In this document: piece by piece, positions 10,313-18,568 of the stretch
How the letters are laid out: the number at the start of each line of letters is the position of its first letter
Position numbering within the stretch: the stretch's first letter is position 1
NCBI RefSeq assembly: GCF_000367345.1
Contig: NZ_BARE01000011.1
Location: forward strand, 154,337-218,336
DNA from: Sphingobium xenophagum NBRC 107872
GTDB lineage: Bacteria > Pseudomonadota > Alphaproteobacteria > Sphingomonadales > Sphingomonadaceae
DNA length: 64,000 bases
Direction: 5' to 3'
Translations under genes and position numbers: made by a program
The notes under the pieces: model-generated
Database searches by the model: none
Seen by the model: the letters and a program-made list of their open reading frames with translations, nothing else
Told to the model about the DNA's origin: nothing

Positions 10313-11073
10313 TAACGCGGCGTCATGCGAATGGCGCCATCCAGCCGGATAACCTCACCATTCAGCATTGGATTGCGGACGATCGATTCGACCAGTTGAG
10401 CATATTCCGCCGGTTTGCCAAGGCGACTGGGATGGGGCACCTGCGCGCCCAGTGCATCTCGCACATGCTGTGGGAAGGCCTCCAGCATGGGGGTCAGGAA
10501 AATGCCCGGCGCGATGGTCATCACGCGGATCTTGTGCTGCGCCAGATCGCGCGCGATCGGCAGGGTCATGCCGACCACACCGCCCTTGGACGCGCTATAG
10601 GCCGCCTGGCCGATCTGCCCGTCATAGGCCGCGACGGAGGCTGTGTTGACGATCACGCCGCGCTCGCCGTCAATCTCCTCCGCCGTGGCGAGCCGGGCGG
10701 AAAATTTGGAAATGACGTTGAACGTGCCGATCAGGTTGACGGTCACGGTCTTGGCGAACGTGTCGAGCGGATGGGGCGCATTCTCCTTCCCCACCGTCTT
10801 GACCGCAGGCGCGATCCCCGCACAATTGACCAGGATGCGGGCGACGCCATGCGCTGCTTCTGCGGCATCCAGTCCTGCCGCGACGCTGGCGTCATCGGCG
10901 ACATTGACCCCGACATAGATGCCGCCCAATTCCGCGGCGACTGCCTTGCCCGCTTCCTCATTCAGGTCGAAGATCGCAACCTTGGCCCCCTGCGCTGCCA
11001 ACATCGTCGCCGTCGCCTTGCCAAGGCCCGAAGCGCCGCCCGTAACGATGGCTAGCAAACCATTGATATTCAT
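10312..11073 (-). CDS. 3-hydroxyacyl-CoA dehydrogenase, SDR type (HSD10-like)
   Basis: The 253-residue SDR has TGGASGLGKAT near the N-terminus, NCAGIAPA, NTASVAAYDGQIGQ, the YSASKGG catalytic YxxxK and APGIFLTPML. The last three resemble the type 10 17-beta-HSD / short-chain 3-hydroxyacyl-CoA dehydrogenases, which oxidise 2-methyl-3-hydroxybutyryl-CoA and related substrates with NAD. A start at ATG 11073 places AGGGGG at 11081-11086, about 7 nt upstream; longer versions run into the thiolase gene. Its position between thiolase and enoyl-CoA hydratase fits beta-oxidation of a branched or cyclic acyl-CoA. Confidence 0.87.
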   Translation of the reverse strand: MNINGLLAIVTGGASGLGKATATMLAAQGAKVAIFDLNEEAGKAVAAELGGIYVGVNVADDASVAAGLDAAEAAHGVARILVNCAGIAPAVKTVGKENAPHPLDTFAKTVTVNLIGTFNVISKFSARLATAEEIDGERGVIVNTASVAAYDGQIGQAAYSASKGGVVGMTLPIARDLAQHKIRVMTIAPGIFLTPMLEAFPQHVRDALGAQVPHPSRLGKPAEYAQLVESIVRNPMLNGEVIRLDGAIRMTPR

Positions 11074-11090
11074 AACTATACCCCCTGCTA

Positions 11091-12275
11091 TCAGGCCAGT
11101 TCGATCGCCATCGCGGTTGCTTCGCCGCCGCCGATGCACAGGCTGGCAACGCCGCGCTTCAGCCCGCGCGTTTCCAGCGCGCCGATCAGCGTCGCGACGA
11201 TGCGCGCGCCCGATGCGCCGATCGGATGACCGAGCGCCGTCGCGCCGCCATTGACGTTCAGCTTATCCGCCGGGATGCCCAATTCCTTGGCGGCGATCAT
11301 CGCGACGACGGCAAAGGCTTCGTTGACCTCGAACAGGTCGACATCGTCGACCGACCAGCCTGCCTTTTCCAGCAGCTTGCGCATCGCCGGAACCGGGGCG
11401 GTGGTGAATTTGGATGGTTCATGAGCGTGTGCGGCAGTGGCCACGACGCGGGCGACGATCGTCATCCCCTGCCTGGTCGCGACGCTCTGCCGCGTCATCA
11501 CCAGCGCGGCCGCACCGTCCGAAATGGACGACGCATTGGCGGCGGTAATCGTGCCATCCTTAACGAAGGCTGGCTTGAGGCCCGGAATCTTGTCCGGCCG
11601 CGCCTTGCCCGGCTGTTCGTCGGTATCGACGATCGTGTCGCCACCCCGGCCCTTGACTGTCACCGGCGTGATTTCGCGGACGAACGCCCCGCTGCCGATC
11701 GCCGCATTGGCCCGTTCGAGCGAACGGATGGCATAGTCGTCCTGATCGGCGCGGGTGAACTGATAGTCACGCACCGCTTCTTCGGCGAACACGCCCATCG
11801 CCTTGCCGGGTTCATAGGCATCTTCCAGCCCGTCCATCATCATCGTGTCGATGATCCGGTCATGACCGATCCGTGCGCCGCCGCGATGCTTGGGCAGGGC
11901 ATAGGGGGCGTTGGTCATGCTCTCCATGCCGCCGGCGATCACGACATCGGCCGCGCCCGATGCCAGCGCCTCATGCGCCATGATCGCGGCCTGCATGCCC
12001 GAACCGCACATCTTGTTGACGGTCGTGGCCTCAGTGTTCAGGCCAAGACCCGCGCCCAGCGCCGCCTGGCGCGCAGGCGCCTGCCCCAGACCCGCAGGCA
12101 GGACGCAGCCCATATAGATGCGATCGACCGCGTCGACCGACACGCCCGCGCGCTCGACCGCTGCCTTGACCGCCGCTGCGCCCAGTTCCGTGGCCTTGAG
12201 GGGCGACAAGACACCCTGAAAACCGCCCATCGGCGTGCGGGCATAGCTGGCGATGACGACCGGATCGTCCTGCAT
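11091..12275 (-). CDS. Acetyl-CoA C-acetyltransferase (thiolase)
   Basis: This 394-residue thiolase has the nucleophilic Cys in TTVNKMCGSGMQA (near residue 90), [29 protein letters not shown] and the C-terminal CIGGGEA. It resembles acetoacetyl-CoA thiolases more than the long-chain class, unlike the second thiolase of the operon (DRQCGSS type). I prefer ATG 12275 because AGGA lies 6 nt before it; ATG 12281 abuts that ribosome site. It is second in the operon, just after the acyl-CoA dehydrogenase. Confidence 0.9.
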   Translation of the reverse strand: MQDDPVVIASYARTPMGGFQGVLSPLKATELGAAAVKAAVERAGVSVDAVDRIYMGCVLPAGLGQAPARQAALGAGLGLNTEATTVNKMCGSGMQAAIMAHEALASGAADVVIAGGMESMTNAPYALPKHRGGARIGHDRIIDTMMMDGLEDAYEPGKAMGVFAEEAVRDYQFTRADQDDYAIRSLERANAAIGSGAFVREITPVTVKGRGGDTIVDTDEQPGKARPDKIPGLKPAFVKDGTITAANASSISDGAAALVMTRQSVATRQGMTIVARVVATAAHAHEPSKFTTAPVPAMRKLLEKAGWSVDDVDLFEVNEAFAVVAMIAAKELGIPADKLNVNGGATALGHPIGASGARIVATLIGALETRGLKRGVASLCIGGGEATAMAIELA

Positions 12276-12286
12276 ATCCATTCCTT

Positions 12287-13411
12287 TCAAAGACTGCGCG
12301 CGATGACCATGCGCTGTATGTCCGACGTGCCTTCGTAAATCTGGCATACCCGCACATCGCGATAGATTTTGGCGACGCCATATTCTTCCAGATAGCCATA
12401 GCCACCCAGCGTCTGGAGCGCGCCCGACACGATCTGTTCGGCCGCTTCCGATGCAAACAGCTTGGCCATGGAGGCTTCGGTCAGGCAGGGCTGGCCCGCA
12501 TCCTTGACCCGCGCGGCGTTCAGCACCAGTTGCCGCGCGGCTTCCAGCCGGGTGGCCAGGTCTGCGAGGCGGAAGCCCACCGCCTGATGTTCCATGATCG
12601 GCTTGCCGAAGCTTTTGCGATCCTTGGCATAGGCGACCGCGATGTCGAGCGCGGCCTGCGCCATGCCGACGCATTGCGCAGCTATGCCAATCCGTCCCGT
12701 TTCCAGATTCGCGAGCGCTATGCGGTAACCTTGCCCCGGCTGGCCGATCAGCAGTTCATCCTCGACGAACATATCGTCGAAGCGCAGCGCGCAGGTGTCC
12801 GACGCGCCCTGCCCCATCTTATGTTCGACCTTGTCGACGCTGTAGCCGGGCCGGTCGGTCGGCACGATGAATACCGACAGGCCCTTCTTGCCTGCGTCCG
12901 GGTCCGTCACAGCGACCAGCATCACCACGCCTGCTATCTTGCCCGATGTGATGAACTGCTTGGCGCCGGTGATGCGCCAACCGCCATCGACCTTGATAGC
13001 GCGGGTGCGGACGGCCGAAGCGTCCGATCCGGCATCCGCTTCGGTCAGGGCGAAGGCGCCGATTGTCCGGCCGCCGATCAGATCGGGCAGGAAGCGGGCT
13101 TTCTGCGTCTCGCTGCCATCCTTGAGCAGGCCGGAAACCAGGATGCTGTTCTGGATCGACACGATGGTGGACAATGCCCCGTCCGCCGCCGCCAGTTCGA
13201 TCAGCGCCAGCGCGTAGGATACGGCGTCCGCGTCCGCACCGCCAAAGCATTCCGGTGCGGTCATGCCCCACAGGCCCAGTCCTGCCATCTCTTCGAACAG
13301 AGCAGACGGATAGCCGCCCTCCGCCTCAAAACGCGCGCTATGCGGGCGGATCGCGTCCTGCGCGAAGCTGCGCACCGTGTCGCGGATGGCTGTCTGGATT
13401 TCCGTCAGCAT
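12287..13411 (-). CDS. Acyl-CoA dehydrogenase
   Basis: The 374-residue flavoprotein has the full family layout: FALTEADAGSDAS and ITGAKQFITSG in the middle beta-domain, RIGIAAQCVGMAQAALD, then QTLGGYGYLEEY and the C-terminal YEGTSDIQRMVIARSL, whose Glu is the usual catalytic base. It oxidises an acyl-CoA to the trans-2-enoyl-CoA and passes electrons to ETF. It heads the six-gene minus-strand operon, with a TetR gene divergent from it and an inverted repeat in between. A short- or branched-chain substrate is likely from the HSD10-like partner, but this is inference. Confidence 0.92.
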   Translation of the reverse strand: MLTEIQTAIRDTVRSFAQDAIRPHSARFEAEGGYPSALFEEMAGLGLWGMTAPECFGGADADAVSYALALIELAAADGALSTIVSIQNSILVSGLLKDGSETQKARFLPDLIGGRTIGAFALTEADAGSDASAVRTRAIKVDGGWRITGAKQFITSGKIAGVVMLVAVTDPDAGKKGLSVFIVPTDRPGYSVDKVEHKMGQGASDTCALRFDDMFVEDELLIGQPGQGYRIALANLETGRIGIAAQCVGMAQAALDIAVAYAKDRKSFGKPIMEHQAVGFRLADLATRLEAARQLVLNAARVKDAGQPCLTEASMAKLFASEAAEQIVSGALQTLGGYGYLEEYGVAKIYRDVRVCQIYEGTSDIQRMVIARSL

Positions 13412-13429
13412 AAAACCCGATCGTCTCTT

Positions 13430-13447
13430 ATATACTCACGGGTATAT
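13430..13447. promoter_or_regulatory. Inverted-repeat operator between acyl-CoA operon and TetR gene
   Basis: ATATAC (13430-13435) and GTATAT (13442-13447) form a perfect inverted repeat with a 6-nt centre, 19 nt before the acyl-CoA dehydrogenase start and about 50 nt before the TetR start. Length, symmetry and position fit a TetR-family operator controlling both directions. Confidence 0.55.
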
Positions 13448-13495
13448 TGATTATCGACCGGTTTCTTGTCAAGAGAAACGGGTAAGGAGACCAGC

Positions 13496-14125
13496 TTGCC
13501 CCGACCGAACGCCGCACCATCCCCCTTCCGATCGCGCGAGGAACGTGAACGCGATCGTGAGGAGAAGCGCGAAGCCGTGCTGCGGGCCGCGGTACGCATG
13601 TTCAACGCGCGCGGTTTTCACGCCACCTCGCTCGACGACGTGGCCGCAAGCCTGGGGATCAGCAAGCCGACCATCTACCATTATCTGGGCAATAAGGAGC
13701 AGGTGCTGATCGAGTGCGTGACGCGCGGTCTGCAATTGCTGAGCGCTGCCGCGGATACGGCGCGCGCGCAGCCCGGCGATGGCCTTGCCAGGTTGCGCAG
13801 CGTCCTGCGCCGCTATGCACTGGTGATGATGGACGATTTTGGTCGCTGCGTCGTGCGCACTGGCGACGAATTTCTTTCTGCTGAGGGGGCGGCGCTGTTC
13901 CGCGCGCGCAAGCGGGCGATCGATCTGTCGATGCGCGCGCTGATCGAAGATGGCATCGCCGATGGTTCGATTGCGCCTTTAGACGTGCGCATGACCGCCT
14001 TCACCCTGGCGGGCGCGCTCAATTGGCCGGGGCGCTGGCATGATCCGGATGGGCCGCTCAGCGCCGAGCAGGTCGCCGATTCGCTGGTCGATATATTGAT
14101 CAGCGGCCTCGCCCCACGCGCCTGA
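13496..14125 (+). CDS. TetR/AcrR-family transcriptional regulator
   Basis: The 209-residue protein has an N-terminal TetR helix-turn-helix: VLRAAVRMFNARGFHATSLDDVAASLGISKPTIYHYLGNK, residues about 30-70, followed by a helical ligand domain. A TTG start at 13496 is preferred because AAGGAG lies 6-7 nt before it; TTG 13466 has no ribosome site. A very basic/acidic Arg-Glu run (REERERDREEKRE) precedes the DNA-binding domain. It is divergent from the acyl-CoA operon with a candidate operator between, so an acyl-CoA-responsive repressor is likely. Confidence 0.87.
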   Translation: MPRPNAAPSPFRSREERERDREEKREAVLRAAVRMFNARGFHATSLDDVAASLGISKPTIYHYLGNKEQVLIECVTRGLQLLSAAADTARAQPGDGLARLRSVLRRYALVMMDDFGRCVVRTGDEFLSAEGAALFRARKRAIDLSMRALIEDGIADGSIAPLDVRMTAFTLAGALNWPGRWHDPDGPLSAEQVADSLVDILISGLAPRA

Positions 14126-14551
14126 TCAGTCAGGGGCGAACAGGGCGCGCACCGCATCTGGCACCCGCTGCGCGCGCAAACCGCCGGGGCGGGTCGTATC
14201 CGCTATGGTCCACACGCGCTTTTCGGTGCATTCCACGCACAGCCTGCCATCGAGTGACAGGCGGTGCGCGACGGTGAAGCTGCTATTGCCGAATATGGGC
14301 GCGTCCGCTTCCACCAGCACATCGTCGCCATAGGCGGTCGGCACGAAAAAGCGCGCCGACACGTCCACCATCGGGAAGCCCGCAAAAGGCATGGTCGCCA
14401 GCATCTCACGCTTTTTAGGCAACCCGGCCTGTTCGAACAGCAGCATGGTGCTTTGGCCGAAAATGTCGAAATAGCGCGGGGCGTGAACGATGCCGGCGGG
14501 GTCGCAATGGCCCCATTCGATGCGGACGGTCCGCTGGAGAAATGCTGTCAC
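14126..14551 (-). CDS. 4-hydroxybenzoyl-CoA thioesterase family protein
   Basis: The 141-residue hotdog-fold protein carries WGHCDPAGIVHAPRYFDIF near residue 13-31, the catalytic signature of the 4-hydroxybenzoyl-CoA thioesterase family with its active-site Asp. It hydrolyses acyl- or aroyl-CoA to the free acid. The GTG start overlaps the TGA of the Nu-class GST (GTGA), so the two are translationally coupled. Next to GSTs of lignin-dimer type, an aroyl-CoA such as vanilloyl-CoA is an attractive substrate, but that is inference. Confidence 0.85.
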   Translation of the reverse strand: MTAFLQRTVRIEWGHCDPAGIVHAPRYFDIFGQSTMLLFEQAGLPKKREMLATMPFAGFPMVDVSARFFVPTAYGDDVLVEADAPIFGNSSFTVAHRLSLDGRLCVECTEKRVWTIADTTRPGGLRAQRVPDAVRALFAPD

Positions 14552-15216
14552 GCGATGATGGTCTTTCCTTGCAAAATGGTCTTTTCCGCCATGTCCTGCG
14601 CCGATGGCGGTTCTGGCACCAGCAGTCCGCGCTGCACCGCAGGACGCTTGGCGATCCGGTCATACCAGCGCAAAAGATGGGGAAATCCGTCTATCTCCAC
14701 CCCGGCCCAATCATGGCCGCGTACCCAGGGAAAACAGGCAATATCGGCAATGGAATAATCGCCGACCAGATAGTCGCGGGTCGCCAGTTGCGCGTCCAGA
14801 ACGCCCAACAATCGTTGGCTTTCGCGGGTATAGCGATCGATCACGGATGGCAGCTTTTCTTCGAAATAGCGATTAAATACCGTTGCCTGCCCCATCATCG
14901 GGCCAAGCCCCGACATCTGCCACATCACCCACTGGATCACCTGACTGCGCGCCTGTGTGTCTGCGGGAATGAAGCGGTCATATTTTTCCGCCAGATACAG
15001 CAGGATCGCGCCCGACTCAAAAACAACGAAATCGCCCGCCGCATGATCGATCAGCGTCGGGATGCGACCATTGGGGTTGAGCGCGACATACCAGTCCTGC
15101 TTCTGCACCCGGTCGGTCAGCGCAATCGGCGTTACCGTGTAAGGAACGCCCAGTTCCTCCAGCAGGATAGAGACCTTCCAGCCATTGGGTGTCTCTGACG
15201 TCAGCAATTCGAGCAT
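14548..15216 (-). CDS. Nu-class (YfcG/YghU-like) glutathione S-transferase
   Basis: The 222-residue GST has a thioredoxin-fold N-terminus: SETPNGWKVSILLEELGVPY, LNPNGRIPTLID and VFESGAILLYLAEKY with the glutathione-binding ES pair. Its helical domain starts with QWVMWQMSGLGPMMGQ. The TPNG and QWVMWQMSGLGPM motifs are typical of Nu-class enzymes such as YfcG and YghU. In sphingomonads, Nu-class enzymes have been reported to remove glutathione from the thioether made by LigF/LigE. It is divergent from ligF-ligG, across a 238-nt gap, and coupled to a thioesterase gene. Confidence 0.85.
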   Translation of the reverse strand: MLELLTSETPNGWKVSILLEELGVPYTVTPIALTDRVQKQDWYVALNPNGRIPTLIDHAAGDFVVFESGAILLYLAEKYDRFIPADTQARSQVIQWVMWQMSGLGPMMGQATVFNRYFEEKLPSVIDRYTRESQRLLGVLDAQLATRDYLVGDYSIADIACFPWVRGHDWAGVEIDGFPHLLRWYDRIAKRPAVQRGLLVPEPPSAQDMAEKTILQGKTIIA

Positions 15217-15454
15217 CCGCTTCTCTCCCCGGCGGGATCTTTGCCCGCTCGTGCATCACCCAAGCAAAGCGCGGCCGTCCCGGCAAGGCGAGTGGCGGCG
15301 CTATCATTGGCAGTGACAGGTTGCGGCCACCGCCAGCCCGCCGGGTAGCGCCACTGATAGTATAGACAGACGACTTGCGGGCGCTGGCCCGCCCCTGCAC
15401 CACGGGCAGCGAAAGCGCACAGACGCTGCACATCACAAGGTGAGGAAGTCTGCC
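15217..15454. promoter_or_regulatory. Divergent intergenic region between Nu-GST and ligF
   Basis: This 238-nt gap must hold promoters for both GST operons. I see a widely spaced inverted repeat, GGCGCTA (15297-15303) and TAGCGCC (15346-15352), and a plausible plus-strand promoter area around TGATAGTATAGACAG (15355-15369). No regulator gene is adjacent, so the controlling protein is unknown. Confidence 0.35.
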
Positions 15455-16207
15455 ATGTTGACGCTCTACAGCTTCGGTCCAGCTGCAAATTCGATGAAAC
15501 CGCTGCTAACGCTTTATGAAAAGGGGCTGGAGTTCACGCCCCGCTTCGTCGATCCGACCCGGTTCGAGCATCATGAGGATTGGTTCAAGGCCATCAATCC
15601 GCGCGGTCAGGTGCCCGCGCTCGACCATGACGGGCATATCATTACCGAATCGACAGTGATCTGCGAATATCTGGAGGATGCATTCCCCGATGCCCCCCGA
15701 CTGCGCCCGGTCGACCCGGTCGGGATCGCGGAGATGCGCGTCTGGACCAAATGGGTGGACGAATATTTCTGCTGGTGCGTGTCCACCATTGGCTGGGAAC
15801 GGATGATTGGCCCGATGGCGCGCAAGTTGAGCGATGAGGAATTTGAGGAGAAGCTGAAGCATATCCCGATACCGGAGCAGCAGGCCAAATGGCGCAATGC
15901 CCGCGCAGGATTCCCGCAGGCGGTGCTGGACGAGGAGATGCGCAAGATTCGCGTCTCGATCGACCGGCTGGAGAAACGCCTGGCGCAAAGCCCCTGGCTG
16001 GCGGGCGACGAATATACGCTGGCCGATATCTGCAATTTCGCGATCGCGAACGGGATGCAATTTGGTCATGCCGATATCGTCAACGGGCAAGCCACGCCAC
16101 ATCTGCTTGCCTGGATCGAGCGGATCAACGCCCGCCCGGCCACGCAGGCGATGTTTGCCAAATCGCAAACGGAAATGCCGCCGCGCCCGGCCATGTCGGC
16201 GGCGTGA
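15455..16207 (+). CDS. ligF: LigF-type beta-etherase (glutathione S-transferase)
   Basis: This 250-residue GST matches my memory of Sphingobium LigF closely along most of its length: LTLYSFGPAANSMKPLLTLY, NPRGQVPALDHDG, TESTVICEYLEDAFP, WTKWVDEYFCWCVSTIGW, KLSDEEFEEKLKHIPIPEQQ, LDEEMRKIRVS and YTLADICNFAIANG. LigF cleaves the beta-O-4 ether of an oxidised lignin dimer by glutathione attack, releasing guaiacol and a glutathione thioether. ATG 15455 is chosen over GTG 15440 because GAGGA sits 8 nt before it. It is 5 nt upstream of ligG. Family membership is strong; stereospecificity and actual substrate are not readable. It could act on another aryl ether. Confidence 0.8.
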   Translation: MLTLYSFGPAANSMKPLLTLYEKGLEFTPRFVDPTRFEHHEDWFKAINPRGQVPALDHDGHIITESTVICEYLEDAFPDAPRLRPVDPVGIAEMRVWTKWVDEYFCWCVSTIGWERMIGPMARKLSDEEFEEKLKHIPIPEQQAKWRNARAGFPQAVLDEEMRKIRVSIDRLEKRLAQSPWLAGDEYTLADICNFAIANGMQFGHADIVNGQATPHLLAWIERINARPATQAMFAKSQTEMPPRPAMSAA

Positions 16208-16212
16208 CGGCC

Positions 16213-17034
16213 ATGGCATGGTGTGACGAACCGCCCGGCGGCCAGCTACGCATGTATCATATCCCCGGCTGCCCCTTTTCCGAGCGGATAGAGTTGTTGC
16301 TCGACCTGAAAGGGCTGCACGACATCATGGTCGACCATGAGATCGACATATCGCTGGCCCGCCCCGACTGGCTGCTCGCCAAGACGCGCGGCACGACGTC
16401 GCTGCCCGCGCTGGAACTGGAAAATGGCGAAACGCTGAAGGAAAGCATGGTCATCATGCGCTATTTCGAAGATCGCTTTCCCGATCCTGCGGTGGCGCGG
16501 CGCGACCCGTATGAACATGCCGTCGAGGCGATGCTGTGCGCGACTGACGGGCAGTTTACGGGGGCAGGATACCGCATGATCCTGAACCGCGATCGGGAAA
16601 AGCGCGACGCATATCAGGCCGAAGTCGATGCGCAATATGCGCGGCTGAACGATTTTCTGCGCCATTATGCGCCCGACCGCGACTATCTGTTCGACAGGTT
16701 TGGCTGGGCAGAGGTCGCCTTCACGCCCATGTTCAAACGATTATGGTTTCTCGACTATTATGAAGCCTATGAGATCCCGCAGCACCTGACCCGATTGTTG
16801 CGCTGGCGCGAAGCCTGCCTGTCGCACCCCGTTGCGCAACGCCATCATGGCCATGATGAGTTGATGACGCTCTATTACGACTATGCCCAGGGTGGCGGCA
16901 ACGGGCGCCTGCCGGAAGGCCGCCGCGTCTCCAGCTTCACGCTCGATCCGCCCTGGACCAACCGCCCCATGCCGCCGCGCGACAAATGGGGAAAGCCCGC
17001 CACTGATGCCGACCTTGGCCTTCTTCACGCATAA
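16213..17034 (+). CDS. ligG: LigG-type glutathione lyase (omega-like GST)
   Basis: The 273-residue GST has the omega-type active site YHIPGCPFSERIELLLDLKG with a catalytic Cys. It also has DISLARPDWLLAKTRGTTSLP, LKESMVIMRYFEDRFP, FGWAEVAFTPMFKRLWFLDY, LYYDYAQGGGNGR and RPMPPRDKWG, which match LigG as I remember it. LigG removes glutathione from the LigF product, giving beta-hydroxypropiovanillone and GSSG. ATG 16213 is used; GTG 16204 (overlapping the ligF stop as GTGA) is an alternative, and no strong ribosome site distinguishes them. Immediate ligF-ligG adjacency supports the assignment. Confidence 0.8.
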   Translation: MAWCDEPPGGQLRMYHIPGCPFSERIELLLDLKGLHDIMVDHEIDISLARPDWLLAKTRGTTSLPALELENGETLKESMVIMRYFEDRFPDPAVARRDPYEHAVEAMLCATDGQFTGAGYRMILNRDREKRDAYQAEVDAQYARLNDFLRHYAPDRDYLFDRFGWAEVAFTPMFKRLWFLDYYEAYEIPQHLTRLLRWREACLSHPVAQRHHGHDELMTLYYDYAQGGGNGRLPEGRRVSSFTLDPPWTNRPMPPRDKWGKPATDADLGLLHA

Positions 17035-17045
17035 GGACCTGCCCC

Positions 17046-18482
17046 ATGCCCAATACATGCAAACATTATATCGATGGCCAATGGGTCGACAGCCAGGGGG
17101 GACGCATGATTGCGGTGATGAACCCCGCAACCGATGCCAGCGCGACAGACATGATCCTTGGCACCGCAGCCGATGTCGATGCCGCCGTGATCGCCGCGCG
17201 CCGCGCATTTGAAACCTTCTCGCTCACTAGCAAGGAGGAAAGGATCGCGCTGCTGGAGCGGATCATGGCGGAATATCAAAAGCGCATCCCCGACATAGCT
17301 CGCGCCATTGCGACCGAAATGGGCTGCCCCATCTCGATCGCGCAGACGGCGCAGGCAGGGTCGGGTCTTGGTCATCTGGCGCAGTCGCTCGCGGCGCTGA
17401 AAGACTATGAATTCAGCGAGAAAATCGGCGACAACAGGGTGGTGCGCGAAGCGATCGGCGTGGTTGCGCTGATCACGCCGTGGAATTGGCCGATGAACCA
17501 GATCGTCGCCAAAGTTGGCCCCGCCCTGGCGGCAGGCTGCTCGATGATCCTCAAACCCTCCGAGGAAGCGCCCAGTTGCGCCGCGATCTTTGCCGAGATC
17601 ATGCACGCCGCGGCTGTCCCGGCCGGTGTGTTCAATCTGGTGCAGGGCGATGGCGACGGGGTCGGTACGGCACTGGCGAGGCATCCTGACATCGATATGG
17701 TGAGTTTCACCGGGTCGACGCGTGCAGGAATCATGGTTGCCAAGAACGCAGCCGATACCGTCAAGCGCGTCGCGCAGGAACTGGGCGGAAAGTCACCCAA
17801 CATCATTTTGCAAGGTACGCCGCTGGACATCGCTCTGCCCGGTGGCGTGGGCGGCGTGCTGCTTAACAGCGGCCAGAGTTGTGTCGCGCCGACGCGCATG
17901 CTGGTGCATCGTTCCCAACATGACGAAGCGGCACAAAAGGTCGGGGCGATGTTTGCGGCCAAGAAGGTCGGCGATCCGCAAAGCGAGGGCGACCATATCG
18001 GCCCAGTCGTCAGCCAGCGCCAGTGGGACCGCATCCAGTCGCTGATCCAGACCGGGATTGACGAGGGCGCAACGCTGGTAACAGGTGGCCTTGGTCGTCC
18101 TGACGGGATGGATCATGGCAGCTATGTGCGCCCGACGGTGTTCGCCAATGTGACGCCGGACATGACGATCGCGCGTGAGGAGATTTTCGGCCCTGTGCTG
18201 GTGCTGATGCCCTATGACGATGATGAGGCAGCGATCCGCATCGCCAATGATACGCCCTATGGCCTTGGCGCCTATGTCGCGGGTGATCCGGCCCATGCGC
18301 GCAAGTTCGTCAGCCGCCTGCGGGCGGGCGCGGTGTTCGTCAATGCGGGCGGCCTTGCCTTCGACATGCCCTTTGGCGGCTACAAGCAATCGGGCAATGG
18401 CCGCGAATTCGGCCGCTTCGGGCTGGAGGAGTTTCTGGAAGTCAAGTCCGTCATCGGCGCTCTGCCGGAGGCGGTGGATTGA
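17046..18482 (+). CDS. NAD(P)-dependent aldehyde dehydrogenase
   Basis: The 478-residue protein has WNWPMNQIVAKVGPALAAG, FTGSTRAG, the general base Glu in QELGGKSPN and the catalytic Cys in NSGQSCVAPTR, with EEIFGPVL and the C-terminal FGGYKQSGNGRE. It is a complete aldehyde dehydrogenase. It lies 11 nt after ligG, in the same operon, so oxidising an aromatic or C3 side-chain aldehyde formed after ether cleavage (for example the aldehyde from beta-hydroxypropiovanillone) is plausible. Benzaldehyde- or betaine-aldehyde-type alternatives cannot be excluded. A long perfect hairpin follows the gene. Confidence 0.88.
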   Translation: MPNTCKHYIDGQWVDSQGGRMIAVMNPATDASATDMILGTAADVDAAVIAARRAFETFSLTSKEERIALLERIMAEYQKRIPDIARAIATEMGCPISIAQTAQAGSGLGHLAQSLAALKDYEFSEKIGDNRVVREAIGVVALITPWNWPMNQIVAKVGPALAAGCSMILKPSEEAPSCAAIFAEIMHAAAVPAGVFNLVQGDGDGVGTALARHPDIDMVSFTGSTRAGIMVAKNAADTVKRVAQELGGKSPNIILQGTPLDIALPGGVGGVLLNSGQSCVAPTRMLVHRSQHDEAAQKVGAMFAAKKVGDPQSEGDHIGPVVSQRQWDRIQSLIQTGIDEGATLVTGGLGRPDGMDHGSYVRPTVFANVTPDMTIAREEIFGPVLVLMPYDDDEAAIRIANDTPYGLGAYVAGDPAHARKFVSRLRAGAVFVNAGGLAFDMPFGGYKQSGNGREFGRFGLEEFLEVKSVIGALPEAVD

Positions 18483-18529
18483 TGGTGGCCGGGGCGTCCT
18501 GCCGCTGTCCACGCACTGCATGAAGATCG

Positions 18530-18568
18530 AGGACTGACGGCCGCTTCCTGCGAGCGGCCGTCAGTCCT
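18530..18568. terminator. 16-bp perfect hairpin between converging dehydrogenases
   Basis: AGGACTGACGGCCGCT (18530-18545) pairs perfectly with AGCGGCCGTCAGTCCT (18553-18568) around a 7-nt loop. It sits between converging genes, and the stop codon of the minus-strand dehydrogenase (18561-18563) lies inside the right arm. There is no T run on either side, so it may be a bidirectional terminator or an RNA-stabilising hairpin. Confidence 0.6.
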
